Under the pieces are notes generated by a model. That model had not been told where the DNA came from. It saw nothing but the letters and a program-made list of their open reading frames with translations, and ran no database searches. 64,000 nt of DNA from Bacteroides bouchesdurhonensis (lineage in GTDB: Bacteria > Bacteroidota > Bacteroidia > Bacteroidales > Bacteroidaceae). Location of the stretch: positions 5,005,779-5,069,778 of the forward strand of contig NZ_LT707006.1 in the NCBI RefSeq assembly GCF_900155865.1, read 5' to 3'. The position numbers were made by a program, and so were the translations under genes. Positions within the stretch are counted from its first letter, which is position 1; every line of letters starts with the position of its first letter. Positions 38,024 to 47,457 of the stretch are shown here, in pieces.

Positions 38024-38941
38024 ATGATTGCATTTAAAGACATCACGCTAGCTGATAAAGACACAATTACCGCATTCACGATGAACAGCAATCGCCGGAA
38101 CTGCGATCTCTCTTTCTCCAATCTTTGTAGTTGGAGATTCTTATATGACACCCAATTTGCAGTGGTGGATAACTTTCTGGTTTTTAAATTCTGGGCCGAA
38201 GGACAACTGGCTTATATGATGCCCGTAGGAACAGGGGATTTGAAAGCTGTTCTCCGAAAATTAATAGAGGATGCACAAGAAGAAAAACAACAATTCTGCA
38301 TGTTGGGAGTTTGCAGTTGTACGCGAGCTGACCTTGAAGAAATCCTACCCGGACAGTTCATCTTTACGGAAGATCGGGACTACGCCGATTATATCTATTT
38401 GAGAAGTGATCTTGCCACATTGAAAGGCAAGAAGTTCCAGGCTAAAAGAAATCACATCAACCGATTCCGCAATACTTATCCCAATTATGAATATGCGCCA
38501 ATCACTCCGAACCGTATTCAAGAATGTTTAGATTTGGAAGCTGAATGGTGTAAAACGAATAATTGTGACCAACAGGAAGGAACCGGCAACGAACGCCGGG
38601 CTCTTATCTATGCGCTCCATAATTTTGAAGCCTTAGGCCTGACCGGTGGCATTCTACATGTAGATGGCAAAATAGTTGCTTTCACCTTTGGTATGCCGAT
38701 CAATCACGAAACATTCGGAGTACATGTAGAAAAGGCAGATACCAATATTGATGGTGCATATGCAATGATCAATTACGAATTTGCCAATCGTATTCCCGAA
38801 CAATATATTTATATCAATCGGGAAGAAGATTTAGGAATTGAAGGGTTACGCAAAGCAAAGCTGTCTTATCAGCCGGTTACTATTCTCGAAAAGTACATGG
38901 CTTGTCTGCAAGAGCACCCAATGGATATGGTGAAGTGGTAG
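38024..38941 (+). CDS. DUF2156 protein (phosphatidylglycerol lysyltransferase-like GNAT fold)
   Basis: Protein of 305 residues, soluble, without signal or membrane segments. It carries CDLSFSNLCSWRFLYDTQFAV near the N-terminus, KKFQAKRNHINRFRN in the middle and NREEDLGIEGLRKAKLSYQP near the C-terminus, the usual DUF2156 patterns. The fold is a double GNAT domain related to the catalytic part of MprF. The membrane-free form is common in Bacteroidetes and its substrate is not known. A perfect hairpin follows the stop. Confidence 0.82.
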   Translation: MIAFKDITLADKDTITAFTMNSNRRNCDLSFSNLCSWRFLYDTQFAVVDNFLVFKFWAEGQLAYMMPVGTGDLKAVLRKLIEDAQEEKQQFCMLGVCSCTRADLEEILPGQFIFTEDRDYADYIYLRSDLATLKGKKFQAKRNHINRFRNTYPNYEYAPITPNRIQECLDLEAEWCKTNNCDQQEGTGNERRALIYALHNFEALGLTGGILHVDGKIVAFTFGMPINHETFGVHVEKADTNIDGAYAMINYEFANRIPEQYIYINREEDLGIEGLRKAKLSYQPVTILEKYMACLQEHPMDMVKW

Positions 38942-38952
38942 ATACTTAATAA

Positions 38953-38995
38953 TACAAAATGCATATGTGGGACGACCCGACATATGCATTTTGTA
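38953..38995. terminator. Bidirectional terminator, perfect 16-bp stem
   Basis: TACAAAATGCATATGT at 38953-38968 is exactly complementary to 38980-38995 with an 11-nt loop, between convergent genes. The arms carry A- and T-runs suitable for both directions. Confidence 0.85.
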
Positions 38996-39016
38996 TACTT
39001 CCGATTTATATTTAAA

Positions 39017-39868
39017 TTATTCCGCCATCAACTTTATCTCAGGAAGAGGAACTCTACACCAATATTCTTCCCACAGCGCATCTTTTCCGGGAATTACAAA
39101 CGTGAACTTCACCAGATTATCATTCAGAAAATTAAACGTAATTGCATTTTTTGAACCTTCTTTAAAAAGGTTTATCGCTGACTTCTCTAACGATTCCACA
39201 TAAGTATCATCCGATTCCTTGTTATAAGTTCCTTGAGCTGAAATCATTGCACCAACTTTATTATCACCTGTAAAAATATTCATGAATACACCATCAGAGG
39301 ACAATATTTTCAATACGGGTTCCAGTCTTACATGATATTTATCATCCACTATTTTCAGCGAACATGACTGCCACACTCCTTCCAATGCTGTATTCTTCAC
39401 TTCCTGTCCCACAGGAAACACTAATTCCGGTTTTGGTTTGGGAGCAGAACGCCCTTCTATTATACGAAAGAAAATAGGAATATTACAACGGACTTTCACC
39501 GGTTCTCCTTTTTCCATTCCCGGTGACCATTTAGGCATTTGTCTCACTACACGGAGTGCTTCGGCATCTAATGACTCTTCTACCCCCCTTACTACCTTCT
39601 CCTGAGTTATACTCCCGTCTTCCATCACTATAAACTGAACAATCACACGACCACCAATTCCGTTCTTTTGAGCTTCAGCAGGATACTGGACATTCATACT
39701 CAGATATTTCATTAGTGCATCTTGTCCACCCGGAAACTCGGGCATTTTCTCGGCTACGAAGTAGACTCCGTTCTCATCAACCTTCGGCATAGATCTTCTG
39801 TGCTGTTGTGCAGAAACGGGCAAACAACCACATAGAATTAAAATCAGGCAAAATAATTTCGTTTTCAT
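39017..39868 (-). CDS. TonB C-terminal domain protein with DUF4488-like tail
   Basis: Protein of 283 residues with signal MKTKLFCLILILCGCLPVSAQ. Residues about 35-135 form a TonB-C domain: MPEFPGGQDALMKYLSMNVQ, YPAEAQKNGIGGRVIVQFIV, MPKWSPGMEKGEPVKV. Residues about 160-280 resemble DUF4488 (ALEGVWQSCSLKI). It lacks the N-terminal membrane anchor and Pro-rich spacer of a true TonB, so it is probably a periplasmic protein that borrowed the domain, not a functional energy transducer. It is a single gene. Confidence 0.78.
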   Translation of the reverse strand: MKTKLFCLILILCGCLPVSAQQHRRSMPKVDENGVYFVAEKMPEFPGGQDALMKYLSMNVQYPAEAQKNGIGGRVIVQFIVMEDGSITQEKVVRGVEESLDAEALRVVRQMPKWSPGMEKGEPVKVRCNIPIFFRIIEGRSAPKPKPELVFPVGQEVKNTALEGVWQSCSLKIVDDKYHVRLEPVLKILSSDGVFMNIFTGDNKVGAMISAQGTYNKESDDTYVESLEKSAINLFKEGSKNAITFNFLNDNLVKFTFVIPGKDALWEEYWCRVPLPEIKLMAE

Positions 39869-40046
39869 AATATATTGATTTTAGCAAGGTGTTTCACCAT
39901 GGATGCTTCAAGTATCACAAATATAACATTTTAATATCAGTAATAAAAATATAAACGCTACATAATTACTTATTGACCACAAATTATTTAGGCAACATGA
40001 AAACGAATATTTATCTTTGTTTGTTTAAACAGTAAAACGGAGCATT

Positions 40047-41057
40047 ATGAGAGAAAAAGTAAAGGCATTATGGAAACTATGTTTCAATGATAGTGCAGCA
40101 TTTATTGATATGTACTTTCAATTACGTTACACCGATGAAATAAATGTTGCCATTCAAAAAGATACGGAGGTAATCTCCGCCTTACAAATGCTTCCTTACC
40201 CGATGACTTTTTGTGGGCATATTGTGCAAACCTCTTATATTTCAGGAGCTTGCACCCATCCGGATTTACGTGGAAAAGGTACTATGCGGGAACTTCTCAG
40301 ACGGGCTTTCGACCGAATGTTTCAAAATGACATTTCTTTCAGTACACTAATTCCGGCTGAACCTTGGTTATTCAATTATTACGCCCAAATGGGATATGCC
40401 CCTGTTTTCCAACGTTCGGTAGAAGAAATTCCATTGCCTTCCAATATTCCTTCTTCTGAAATAAAAATGGACTCCATATCTGATTATCAGGAAGAAGTAT
40501 ATCAATACCTAAATAAAAAATTGTCTGAACGGTCTTGCTGTATACAGCATACCTCTGATGATTTTCGAGTGATTATGGCCGATTTGGGTATTAGCAAAGG
40601 AATTCTGGTTATTGCCAAAAAGAAGAACGCAATCAACGGATTAGCTATTGCATATAACGCGAAAGAGAGTCTGATTATTAATGAACTATTTGCCGAAACA
40701 AATGAGATAGAAAACAGCCTATTATATTATTTGAAACAACATAGCGTTTGCAACCAGATAATCAGATTGCTGCCTCTCAATCATGAACAGCCTCAGCAAT
40801 CATTCGGTATGGCAAGGATCATCAATGCCAAAGAGATTTTAAGATTATATGCTACAGCTTTTCCAAAAGAAGAAATGCAAATTGAATTAACAGACGATCA
40901 ATTGTCTATAAATAACGGTTACTATCGCATACATAAAGGAAGATGTGATTATAGCTGTGAACCTTTATCCGGCATATCTATTCAAATGAATGTAAGTGAA
41001 TTAACAAAGCAAATACTTCAACCATTACACCCGTTCATGAGTTTAATGTTAGATTAG
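40047..41057 (+). CDS. GNAT family N-acetyltransferase (Eis-like)
   Basis: Protein of 336 residues. The first GNAT domain contains YISGACTHPDLRGKGTMREL, the acetyl-CoA binding loop, followed by AEPWLFNYYAQMGYAPVF. The C-terminal half is a second GNAT-like or sterol-carrier-like region, as in the Eis group. The substrate is unknown. An insertion sequence lies directly on its stop codon: the last base of TAG (41057) is the first base of the element if a 7-bp target duplication is assumed. The rebuilt pre-insertion sequence also gives TAG, so the protein is not altered. Confidence 0.82.
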   Translation: MREKVKALWKLCFNDSAAFIDMYFQLRYTDEINVAIQKDTEVISALQMLPYPMTFCGHIVQTSYISGACTHPDLRGKGTMRELLRRAFDRMFQNDISFSTLIPAEPWLFNYYAQMGYAPVFQRSVEEIPLPSNIPSSEIKMDSISDYQEEVYQYLNKKLSERSCCIQHTSDDFRVIMADLGISKGILVIAKKKNAINGLAIAYNAKESLIINELFAETNEIENSLLYYLKQHSVCNQIIRLLPLNHEQPQQSFGMARIINAKEILRLYATAFPKEEMQIELTDDQLSINNGYYRIHKGRCDYSCEPLSGISIQMNVSELTKQILQPLHPFMSLMLD

Positions 41058-42771
41058 GGATATTCAGTAAATGTCCCTCTTTCTTATAAATTAAGAGAAC
41101 AGTTTTACTTTACGTGAGCTTTTCTCTTAATTTTTTTGTGTAAAGTCTCAAGTCTTGTATCTTTTTAATAGAATATTATTTACATATTCTTATTCTTTCT
41201 TCCCAACGGTACATTATGTATATGTCTTTTTAGGGGAAGTTAAAAACCTCTCCTCTTTTCTTCTTCTTCTTTTAGTCTGATTATGCAGCCGTTCTTTTTT
41301 TCTTTTCGACCTTTTCTATCATAGATACCGCATTGGCCGTATGTATTCCAAAGAAAATCCAAAGTATTTCCGTTTTCCTGTTTCTGGCTTTTATTCTGGC
41401 CAGTGAGTAATGTTGTTTCTGCGTTCCAAAACTTCCTTCCAGGCGGGTAGCCCTTTCACGGCTGAGTTCCGACCGTAAGATTTTCCGAAGTGGCTCATCT
41501 TTGGCAGCTCTTCCCTTACGCTTAAAGGAAGTACTTATATGATATTTAGTACAAAATTTCCGGTTGGCATTATTAGCATAGATTGAATCCGCTGCAAGCG
41601 CCTTAACCCTGACCTTGGTCAGTTGTTGTTGCAAATGAATACAGTCTTTCAAACGTACTCCTTCGTTAAAAGCCTTAAAGGAGATATGTTCTATGAAGGA
41701 GATTCCATCTATCTGTATATTGTTGACCTTGGCTCCGAACTCAACGGATTTGGTTTCCTTGCCCCTGACAATGGGGCGAAGGTAATGCCGGTCGATACTC
41801 ACGATACGGTTGGACACTTTTTTGCCTGCAAATAAATTCTTCCCTTGCTCAAGGACCGTCTGTATGACCGAGAAACGCCTTTGGTAATCAGAGGATAGTG
41901 TAAGCCTGTGCCTGTAGGATGAATGAAGCTGCTCCAGCTGGTCCAGTAGCTTTTCCAATAACTGAAGTAGCCTGCGTTTAATCATACGGGTCTGTGATTT
42001 CCTGCGTTTACGCAGTTTACTGTAAGCAAGGTAGGCACGGCTTACATCAAGATACTTGTTACGGGGACGTTGTATGTGCAATGTACGGCAATGTTTGCAC
42101 AGATGGCGATGAAGCCATACAATACCTTCCCATAAGAGTTTGACATCAGTAGGAAAGCGCAAATGACTTTCATAACAGGTGGCATCGGTCATACAGACAT
42201 GAAGGTTCTCAAGATAAGGTTTCCAATGCTCAGCCAGAATAAGCTGGAGGGACTCAATATCAAGGCGGTCCGCTACTTCCTGACGAATCGCACTGACGAT
42301 TTTAGGATTGGTCAGTGGATGAAGAGGATCAATCTGAACACCACAAAATAACTGGTAATGAATATTACCGTTTAAATGCTCAATCAGTTGTGCATCGGAA
42401 AAGTTGGTATAGGACTTCAGGACCATCAAGGCTATTTTACCTTCGGGAGAAAAATAACTTTTACGACCCAAAGCAGAGGACTTCAAATGCATTTGCCGGG
42501 CCAGTTCCGAGAAAGGAAACAGAGCATGGAGGCGACCTAATTCGCTCGTTGCAAAACTTTGACGATATTTTTTTAGCATATCGAACTCGGTAAAACCTAA
42601 ACAAGGTTCGATTTCGGATATTTTTTGTATCTTTACCATGTCTTTTTAGTTTAGATTACCCCCGTTTTGGCCGTCAAACCGTTTTTTGGGGGGAATGCTT
42701 AAAGATACAAAAAAGGCAACTAACTCGCAATGAATTAGTTGCCTTAAATTTTATTATTTTACGAATATCCC
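41057..42771 (-). mobile_element. Insertion sequence of about 1.7 kb, DDE transposase, IS5/IS1182-like
   Basis: One transposase gene with short flanks. Ends are inverted: GGGATATTC at 41057-41065 and GAATATCCC at 42763-42771, with a further partial match (GTAAA). TAGATTA occurs on both sides (41050-41056 and 42772-42778) as a candidate 7-bp target duplication. If the inverted repeat is extended to TAGGGATATTC, the duplication shrinks to GAT. Inside the ends are hairpins near 41089-41128 and 42715-42743 that could block outside transcription. The element looks complete. Confidence 0.85.
41281..42639 (-). CDS. Transposase (DUF772 N-terminus, DDE catalytic domain)
   Basis: Protein of 452 residues. 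The N-terminal DUF772-like region (SYFSPEGKIALMVLKSYTNF, LIEHLNGNIHYQLFCGV) is followed by the DDE catalytic core: first Asp in CMTDATCYESHL, second in LAADSIYANNANRKF, and the Glu with the Y/R/K block in RLEGSFGTQKQHYSLARIKA. The last part, ILWIFFGIHTANAV, is typical of IS5/IS1182-like enzymes. The reading frame is intact, so the element may be active. The exact IS family needs a search of an IS collection. Confidence 0.88.
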   Translation of the reverse strand: MVKIQKISEIEPCLGFTEFDMLKKYRQSFATSELGRLHALFPFSELARQMHLKSSALGRKSYFSPEGKIALMVLKSYTNFSDAQLIEHLNGNIHYQLFCGVQIDPLHPLTNPKIVSAIRQEVADRLDIESLQLILAEHWKPYLENLHVCMTDATCYESHLRFPTDVKLLWEGIVWLHRHLCKHCRTLHIQRPRNKYLDVSRAYLAYSKLRKRRKSQTRMIKRRLLQLLEKLLDQLEQLHSSYRHRLTLSSDYQRRFSVIQTVLEQGKNLFAGKKVSNRIVSIDRHYLRPIVRGKETKSVEFGAKVNNIQIDGISFIEHISFKAFNEGVRLKDCIHLQQQLTKVRVKALAADSIYANNANRKFCTKYHISTSFKRKGRAAKDEPLRKILRSELSRERATRLEGSFGTQKQHYSLARIKARNRKTEILWIFFGIHTANAVSMIEKVEKKKRTAA

Positions 42772-42871
42772 TAGATTAGTCATTCAAGCAACATTTTACT
42801 ACTGATTGTAATACATTTCGCTTGCGAAGTAGTACCAGAAATCGGATTTTAGCATATTCTATGGAAAAGAA

Positions 42872-43816
42872 TTACTCAGCTATCTTTATTGCCACTCTGC
42901 TTGTCACAGGAAAATGATCAGAAGGGTAACGTCCCTGATTATATGAATCATCTAAAGCTTTGTAATCCAGCACACGAAAGTGAGAACTAATAAAAATATA
43001 ATCTATACGGCTCACTGCCTTTCCTTCGAATACTCCCCCTGGGAATCCAGTTTCTACCGGACCGACTGGTGCCGTTTTCGTAACACGATAAGCATCCTTC
43101 AAAAGAGTCAGAATCTTTTGTATTTGTGTAGTAGAATCAGTTGAATTATAATCTCCGGTACAAATCACAGGAGAATCTCCGGCTATTTCCCGTATCTTAT
43201 TTACCAACACAGTACCTGAATTTGCCTTGGCAGTGACATACCGCCAATAGAAATGAGAATTAAAGAAATAAAACTCTTTTCCTGTTGTTTTCTCTCTAAA
43301 CTTAATCCAGTTACAAATTCGTTGATCCGTAGCATCCCATCCGATACTGGGGACATCAGGAGTTTCACTATACCAAAACGTGCCACTGTCCAACACATCA
43401 AACATAGAAAACTTATAGAATGTAGCACAATTGTGCAAATTCCCATCACGTCCTCCATAAGGATGAGCTACATACGAATATGTAGATAACAAGGTATCTA
43501 GATCGCTCAACTGAGAAGCATTTCCTTCCTGTGTTCCTACAATATCAAAATCATGGGATTTGATTAATTCTGAGAGTGGCTTCTTACGAATATCCCAACC
43601 ATTTCCTATTTTTTCATCATTAGCAGCTGCATAACGGATATTATAAGAGGCTACACGAAATTTTAACCATTTTTCATTCTTATCTTTTCGAAAAACGGAG
43701 GATTTGGATGTTTGAGTACAACCATTCTTTACAGCAAATACTTTCTCAGTCACTATACTACACGTAATAAAACAAAAAGAAAAAATAAAAACCTGTACAT
43801 TTTTTAATAGTTTCAT
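42872..43816 (-). CDS. Secreted endonuclease/exonuclease/phosphatase family protein
   Basis: Protein of 314 residues from ATG at 43816; an ATG at 43825 is also possible. N-terminal membrane/signal segment (VQVFIFSFCFITCSIV) with a possible lipidation Cys. EEP motifs: RVASYNIRY, DIVGTQEGNASQL, FFNSHFYWR, VICTGDYNSTDS, SRIDYIFIS and YPSDHFPVTSRV. It is probably a periplasmic phosphodiesterase or phosphatase. It differs from the EEP protein at 24423 in lacking a C-terminal extension. It lies just beyond the insertion sequence, and a 232-bp gap before it includes the IS end. Confidence 0.85.
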   Translation of the reverse strand: MKLLKNVQVFIFSFCFITCSIVTEKVFAVKNGCTQTSKSSVFRKDKNEKWLKFRVASYNIRYAAANDEKIGNGWDIRKKPLSELIKSHDFDIVGTQEGNASQLSDLDTLLSTYSYVAHPYGGRDGNLHNCATFYKFSMFDVLDSGTFWYSETPDVPSIGWDATDQRICNWIKFREKTTGKEFYFFNSHFYWRYVTAKANSGTVLVNKIREIAGDSPVICTGDYNSTDSTTQIQKILTLLKDAYRVTKTAPVGPVETGFPGGVFEGKAVSRIDYIFISSHFRVLDYKALDDSYNQGRYPSDHFPVTSRVAIKIAE

Positions 43817-43900
43817 TGTAATCATAATATCCCTTTATATTCTTAATTTTCTACTTTATTACAAGATTTCTTCCAGCAATGTTATCTTCAAAGAGCAACT

Positions 43901-44662
43901 TCAACTTTCTTTTGTAAGCAGACTCTCCAATTCCTCTGCATTCAAACGAAGATAGAACTGCCCCCGATAAGCAACGGAAATAGCCCCTGTTTCTTCAGAA
44001 ACAATAATAGCATGTGCATCCGATTGCTGAGAAATCCCCATAGCCGCACGATGGCGTAATCCTAATTCTTTAGGAATATTCAAATCATGGGATACCGGCA
44101 AAATACATCCGGCTGCTTTAATGCGTTTTTTACTGATCACCATTGCCCCATCATGCAAAGGGCTATTCTTGAAGAATATATTTTCAATCAGACGTTGATT
44201 AATTGCTGTATCAATAATTTCGCCCGTACGAATAACCTCATCTAAAGGGGTATTATGTTCAATTACAATCAATGCCCCCTCTTTTTGTTTTCCCATACTG
44301 AGGCAAGCCATCACCACAGGCATAATATCATCATGTTGCAACGCTTCCTTTTTAGAACCACTGAAAAAACGAGCCAAAGCACTGACATGCCGATGAGAAC
44401 CTAAAGTCAATAAGAATCGACGTATTTCATCTTGAAAGAGAACAATCAAAGCGATTACCCCCACGTTCATTAACGTATCGAAAATAGAGCCCAGTAGTTT
44501 CATCTCCAAGACCTGAGTCACTACCAACCAAATCAAGATAAAAACCAAAATACCGGTAAAAATCTTGATGGAACCGGACGCTTTCATCAATTTGTATGTA
44601 TAATACAACAAGAGAGCAACCAGAAAAATATCAATAAAATCTTTTATACTAAACTCTAACAC
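43901..44662 (-). CDS. cdaA: Diadenylate cyclase CdaA (c-di-AMP synthase)
   Basis: Protein of 253 residues, apparently starting with GTG at 44662. Three N-terminal membrane helices (about residues 5-80) are followed by the DAC domain with NSPLHDGAMVI and LGLRHRAAMGIS, the DGA and RHR catalytic motifs. It makes cyclic di-AMP from two ATP at the inner membrane. It follows folP by 21 bp, forming an operon. The usual CdaR and GlmM partners are not adjacent. Confidence 0.94.
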   Translation of the reverse strand: MLEFSIKDFIDIFLVALLLYYTYKLMKASGSIKIFTGILVFILIWLVVTQVLEMKLLGSIFDTLMNVGVIALIVLFQDEIRRFLLTLGSHRHVSALARFFSGSKKEALQHDDIMPVVMACLSMGKQKEGALIVIEHNTPLDEVIRTGEIIDTAINQRLIENIFFKNSPLHDGAMVISKKRIKAAGCILPVSHDLNIPKELGLRHRAAMGISQQSDAHAIIVSEETGAISVAYRGQFYLRLNAEELESLLTKES

Positions 44663-44683
44663 TATAACTACAAGTATTATAAA

Positions 44684-45535
44684 TTACCAATTCTTCAACT
44701 TTCCCACAATCCGGACAGTTTCTACTGCTTCACGAACATCATGCACCCGCAAAATGTTTGCTCCCTTCATCAATGCAACCGTATCCAATACAGTAGTACC
44801 ATTCAATGAATCCTGAGGAGTACCCCCCAATAATTTGTATATCATTGACTTCCGGGAAATTCCTACCAACAAAGGTAACTCAAAAATACGGAATTCTTCG
44901 AGATGTGCCATCAATTCATAATTATGTTCCAATGTTTTTCCGAAACCGAATCCCGGATCAAGTATGATATCTTTCATACCCAAATCCCGGAGTTGCTGCA
45001 CTTTACGGGCAAAATACATAAAAACATCTTTAATCAGATTCTCATAATGAGGCTCCTTCTGCATGTTTTGCGGAGTACCCTGCATATGCATCATCACATA
45101 AGGGACTCCCAGACGGGCTACAGTCTCAAACATTCGCTCGTCCAACTCACCGGCGGATATATCATTCACAATAGCCACGCCAAACTCTTTTACACATTGC
45201 TCTGCAACGTCCGCACGAAAAGTATCTACAGAGATGATTGCATCCGGATAAATTCGGTTGATAATTTCCAACCCGGTGCGAAGCCGTCTCATTTCTTCTT
45301 CTGCCGAAATATGTTCAGCTTTGGAACGCGATGAATAAGCTCCAATATCAATAATAGATGCACCTTCATCAATGATCTGACGGGCTCTGGCTGTTATTTC
45401 TTCTTCTGTTTGCATCCGGCTCCCGGAATAAAAAGAATCGGGAGTCACATTCAAAATCCCCATCACTTGCGGGGTAGCCAGGTCTAGCAAATGTCCATTT
45501 ACATTTATATAAATAGGAGAAGTAGGATTCATCAT
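44684..45535 (-). CDS. folP: Dihydropteroate synthase
   Basis: Protein of 283 residues. Signature segments: VMGILNVTPDSFYSGSR, IDIGAYSSR, SVDTFRADVA, VNDISAGELDERMF, YVMMHMQGTP and DPGFGFGKTLEHNYEL. It joins p-aminobenzoate to dihydropterin pyrophosphate in folate synthesis and is the sulfonamide target. It is the first gene of the folP-cdaA operon. murF is divergent, with a 121-bp gap. Confidence 0.96.
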   Translation of the reverse strand: MMNPTSPIYINVNGHLLDLATPQVMGILNVTPDSFYSGSRMQTEEEITARARQIIDEGASIIDIGAYSSRSKAEHISAEEEMRRLRTGLEIINRIYPDAIISVDTFRADVAEQCVKEFGVAIVNDISAGELDERMFETVARLGVPYVMMHMQGTPQNMQKEPHYENLIKDVFMYFARKVQQLRDLGMKDIILDPGFGFGKTLEHNYELMAHLEEFRIFELPLLVGISRKSMIYKLLGGTPQDSLNGTTVLDTVALMKGANILRVHDVREAVETVRIVGKLKNW

Positions 45536-45624
45536 CGATTGTATTCCAATTAGATCGTTGCAAATGTATAGAAAAAAAGCAAGTATTCACATTAAAATTG
45601 AGAAATAAATCCGAAAGAATAGTC

Positions 45625-45632
45625 TATCTTTG
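45625..45632 (+). promoter_or_regulatory. murF promoter -7 box
   Basis: TATCTTTG fits TAnnTTTG and lies 24 bp before the murF ATG. It rules out the earlier in-frame TTG at 45630 as a start, since that overlaps the box. Confidence 0.6.
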
Positions 45633-45656
45633 CAGCATTTAAAAAAGGATCAGGAT

Positions 45657-46955
45657 ATGAAGCTTTCTGCGCTTTACCAGATTTTTCTGGATTGTCAATC
45701 TGTGACCACCGACAGCCGAAACTGTCCGAAAGGGTCATTGTTTATCGCCTTGAAAGGTGAATCATTCAACGGAAATGCTTTTGCCGGAAAAGCTTTGGAA
45801 ACCGGATGTGCGTTTGCCGTTATCGACGAAGACGAATTTGTCGTGAAAGATGATGAACGATATATACTTGTAGATGACTGTTTACAAACTCTGCAACAAC
45901 TCGCCAATTACCACCGCCGCCAATTAGGTACGCGGGTAATCGGAATTACCGGGACCAACGGCAAGACTACTACTAAAGAATTAATTTCTGCGGTACTGTC
46001 TCAATCATACAAGATACTGTATACGCTGGGGAATCTGAACAACCATATCGGCGTCCCCCTTACATTGCTTCGTCTGAAAGCCGAGCATGACCTCGCTGTT
46101 ATTGAAATGGGTGCCAGCCATCCCGGAGATATCAAAGAGTTAGTTGATATTGCGGAGCCGGATTATGGTCTCATCACCAATGTCGGGAAAGCCCATTTGG
46201 AAGGATTCGGTTCTTTCGAAGGAGTCATTAAAACCAAAGGTGAATTATATGATTTCTTACGTGAAAAAGAAGCTTCTACTATTTTCATTCATCATGATAA
46301 TCCCTATTTAATGAAGATTGCTTACGGATTAAAGCAAATAACATACGGCAGTCAGGAAGGTTTATACGTGAATGGACATGTGACCGGAAATTCTCCATAT
46401 CTTGCTTTTGAGTGGAAAGCCGGGCAAGAAGGTGTACGACACGAAGTAGAAACCCAACTTATCGGCGAATATAACTTCCCCAATGCGTTAGCTGCTATTA
46501 CTATCGGTTATTTCTTTGGAGTAGAACCCGAGAAGATTGACAAAGCCTTAACCGAATATACGCCTCAAAACAATCGGTCGCAACTAAAGAAAACAGAAAA
46601 TAATACCCTTATTATAGATGCCTACAATGCCAATCCAACTAGTATGATGGCTGCTTTGGAAAATTTCCGGAACATGACTGTCTCCCATAAAATGCTTATA
46701 TTAGGAGATATGCGTGAATTGGGGGCTGAAGGTCCGGCAGAACACCAAAGGATAGTGGATTACATCAAAGAATGTAATTTTGAAAAAGTATGGCTTGTAG
46801 GAGATCAGTTTGCAGCCGCACAACACTCTTTTAAAACTTATGCAAATGCAGGGGAAGTAATAGAAGAAATAAAAAATAAGGAACCTAATGGATATACCAT
46901 CCTAATCAAAGGATCTAATGGAATTAAACTTAATACAGTGGTGGATTATTTATAA
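45657..46955 (+). CDS. murF: UDP-N-acetylmuramoyl-tripeptide--D-alanyl-D-alanine ligase
   Basis: Protein of 432 residues from ATG at 45657 (MKLSALYQIFLDCQSVTTDS), preceded by an AAGGATCAGG purine-rich stretch. Mur ligase domains in order: an N-terminal UDP-binding domain, the ATPase domain with VIGITGTNGKTTTKELISAV, NLNNHIGVPLTLL, VIEMGASHPGDI and NVGKAHLEGFGS, and a C-terminal domain with LIIDAYNANPTSM and LGDMRELG. It adds D-Ala-D-Ala to the peptidoglycan precursor in the cytoplasm. It is not in a dcw cluster here. A hairpin overlaps its last codons. Confidence 0.96.
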   Translation: MKLSALYQIFLDCQSVTTDSRNCPKGSLFIALKGESFNGNAFAGKALETGCAFAVIDEDEFVVKDDERYILVDDCLQTLQQLANYHRRQLGTRVIGITGTNGKTTTKELISAVLSQSYKILYTLGNLNNHIGVPLTLLRLKAEHDLAVIEMGASHPGDIKELVDIAEPDYGLITNVGKAHLEGFGSFEGVIKTKGELYDFLREKEASTIFIHHDNPYLMKIAYGLKQITYGSQEGLYVNGHVTGNSPYLAFEWKAGQEGVRHEVETQLIGEYNFPNALAAITIGYFFGVEPEKIDKALTEYTPQNNRSQLKKTENNTLIIDAYNANPTSMMAALENFRNMTVSHKMLILGDMRELGAEGPAEHQRIVDYIKECNFEKVWLVGDQFAAAQHSFKTYANAGEVIEEIKNKEPNGYTILIKGSNGIKLNTVVDYL

Positions 46956-46970
46956 TCCACCATTTTATTT
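46939..46970. terminator. Terminator overlapping the murF stop codon
   Basis: TGGTGGATTAT at 46939-46949 is perfectly complementary to 46952-46962 with a 2-nt loop, followed by a T-rich stretch. The stem includes the last four sense codons of murF. It lies between convergent murF and the VanZ-like gene. Confidence 0.75.
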
Positions 46971-47354
46971 TCTCATCATCCTCGGTCTGACTACAAAATA
47001 CGCAATCAAACTGGCCAACACAGCTCCAGTGGTATTAGCGGCAAAATCCAACCAATCCCCTCCTCTATAATCGGTACAATATTCCTGAAGTAATTCTACA
47101 CAGCCACTAAAAAGTACAGGACACAGGAATGCGCCAACCCATGCGTGCCACAATGGAGTATTATCCCTACGATGTGCGCGCAGAAACTCTAGCCACAACA
47201 TCCCGGACATACCGAAGTACATACAAAGATGCACTAGCTTATCAAGATTAGGAATCTCGTTCAAATCCGTCTGAGGAGGTTTAAAGAACGACAGATAAAT
47301 CACTGCCAGAATAATAACAAGAGAAATTGGATATTTCTTAATATAAGATAGCAT
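46965..47354 (-). CDS. VanZ family membrane protein
   Basis: Protein of 129 residues with four hydrophobic segments. The VanZ-like pattern is seen in NLDKLVHLCMYFGMSGMLWL, GCVELLQEY and RGGDWLDFAANTTGAVL. Functions of small VanZ proteins are not settled; the founding member gives low-level teicoplanin resistance. It is convergent with murF and has no partners. Confidence 0.85.
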   Translation of the reverse strand: MLSYIKKYPISLVIILAVIYLSFFKPPQTDLNEIPNLDKLVHLCMYFGMSGMLWLEFLRAHRRDNTPLWHAWVGAFLCPVLFSGCVELLQEYCTDYRGGDWLDFAANTTGAVLASLIAYFVVRPRMMRK

Positions 47355-47400
47355 ATCTAAATAAAATTACAGATTTCGTGCAAATATACGTATCATTTTC

Positions 47401-47408
47401 TATATTTG
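47401..47408 (+). promoter_or_regulatory. Promoter -7 box of the NSS transporter operon
   Basis: TATATTTG fits TAnnTTTG and lies 49 bp before the start codon. Confidence 0.5.
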
Positions 47409-47457
47409 CATTCTATAATGTGTATTTTATAACGATTTGTAAGATAAAACAAGATTT

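Noticed and set aside
39017..39868. Genuine TonB energy transducer
   Set aside because: It has a cleavable-type signal peptide directly before the TonB-C domain and lacks the membrane anchor and Pro-rich spacer.
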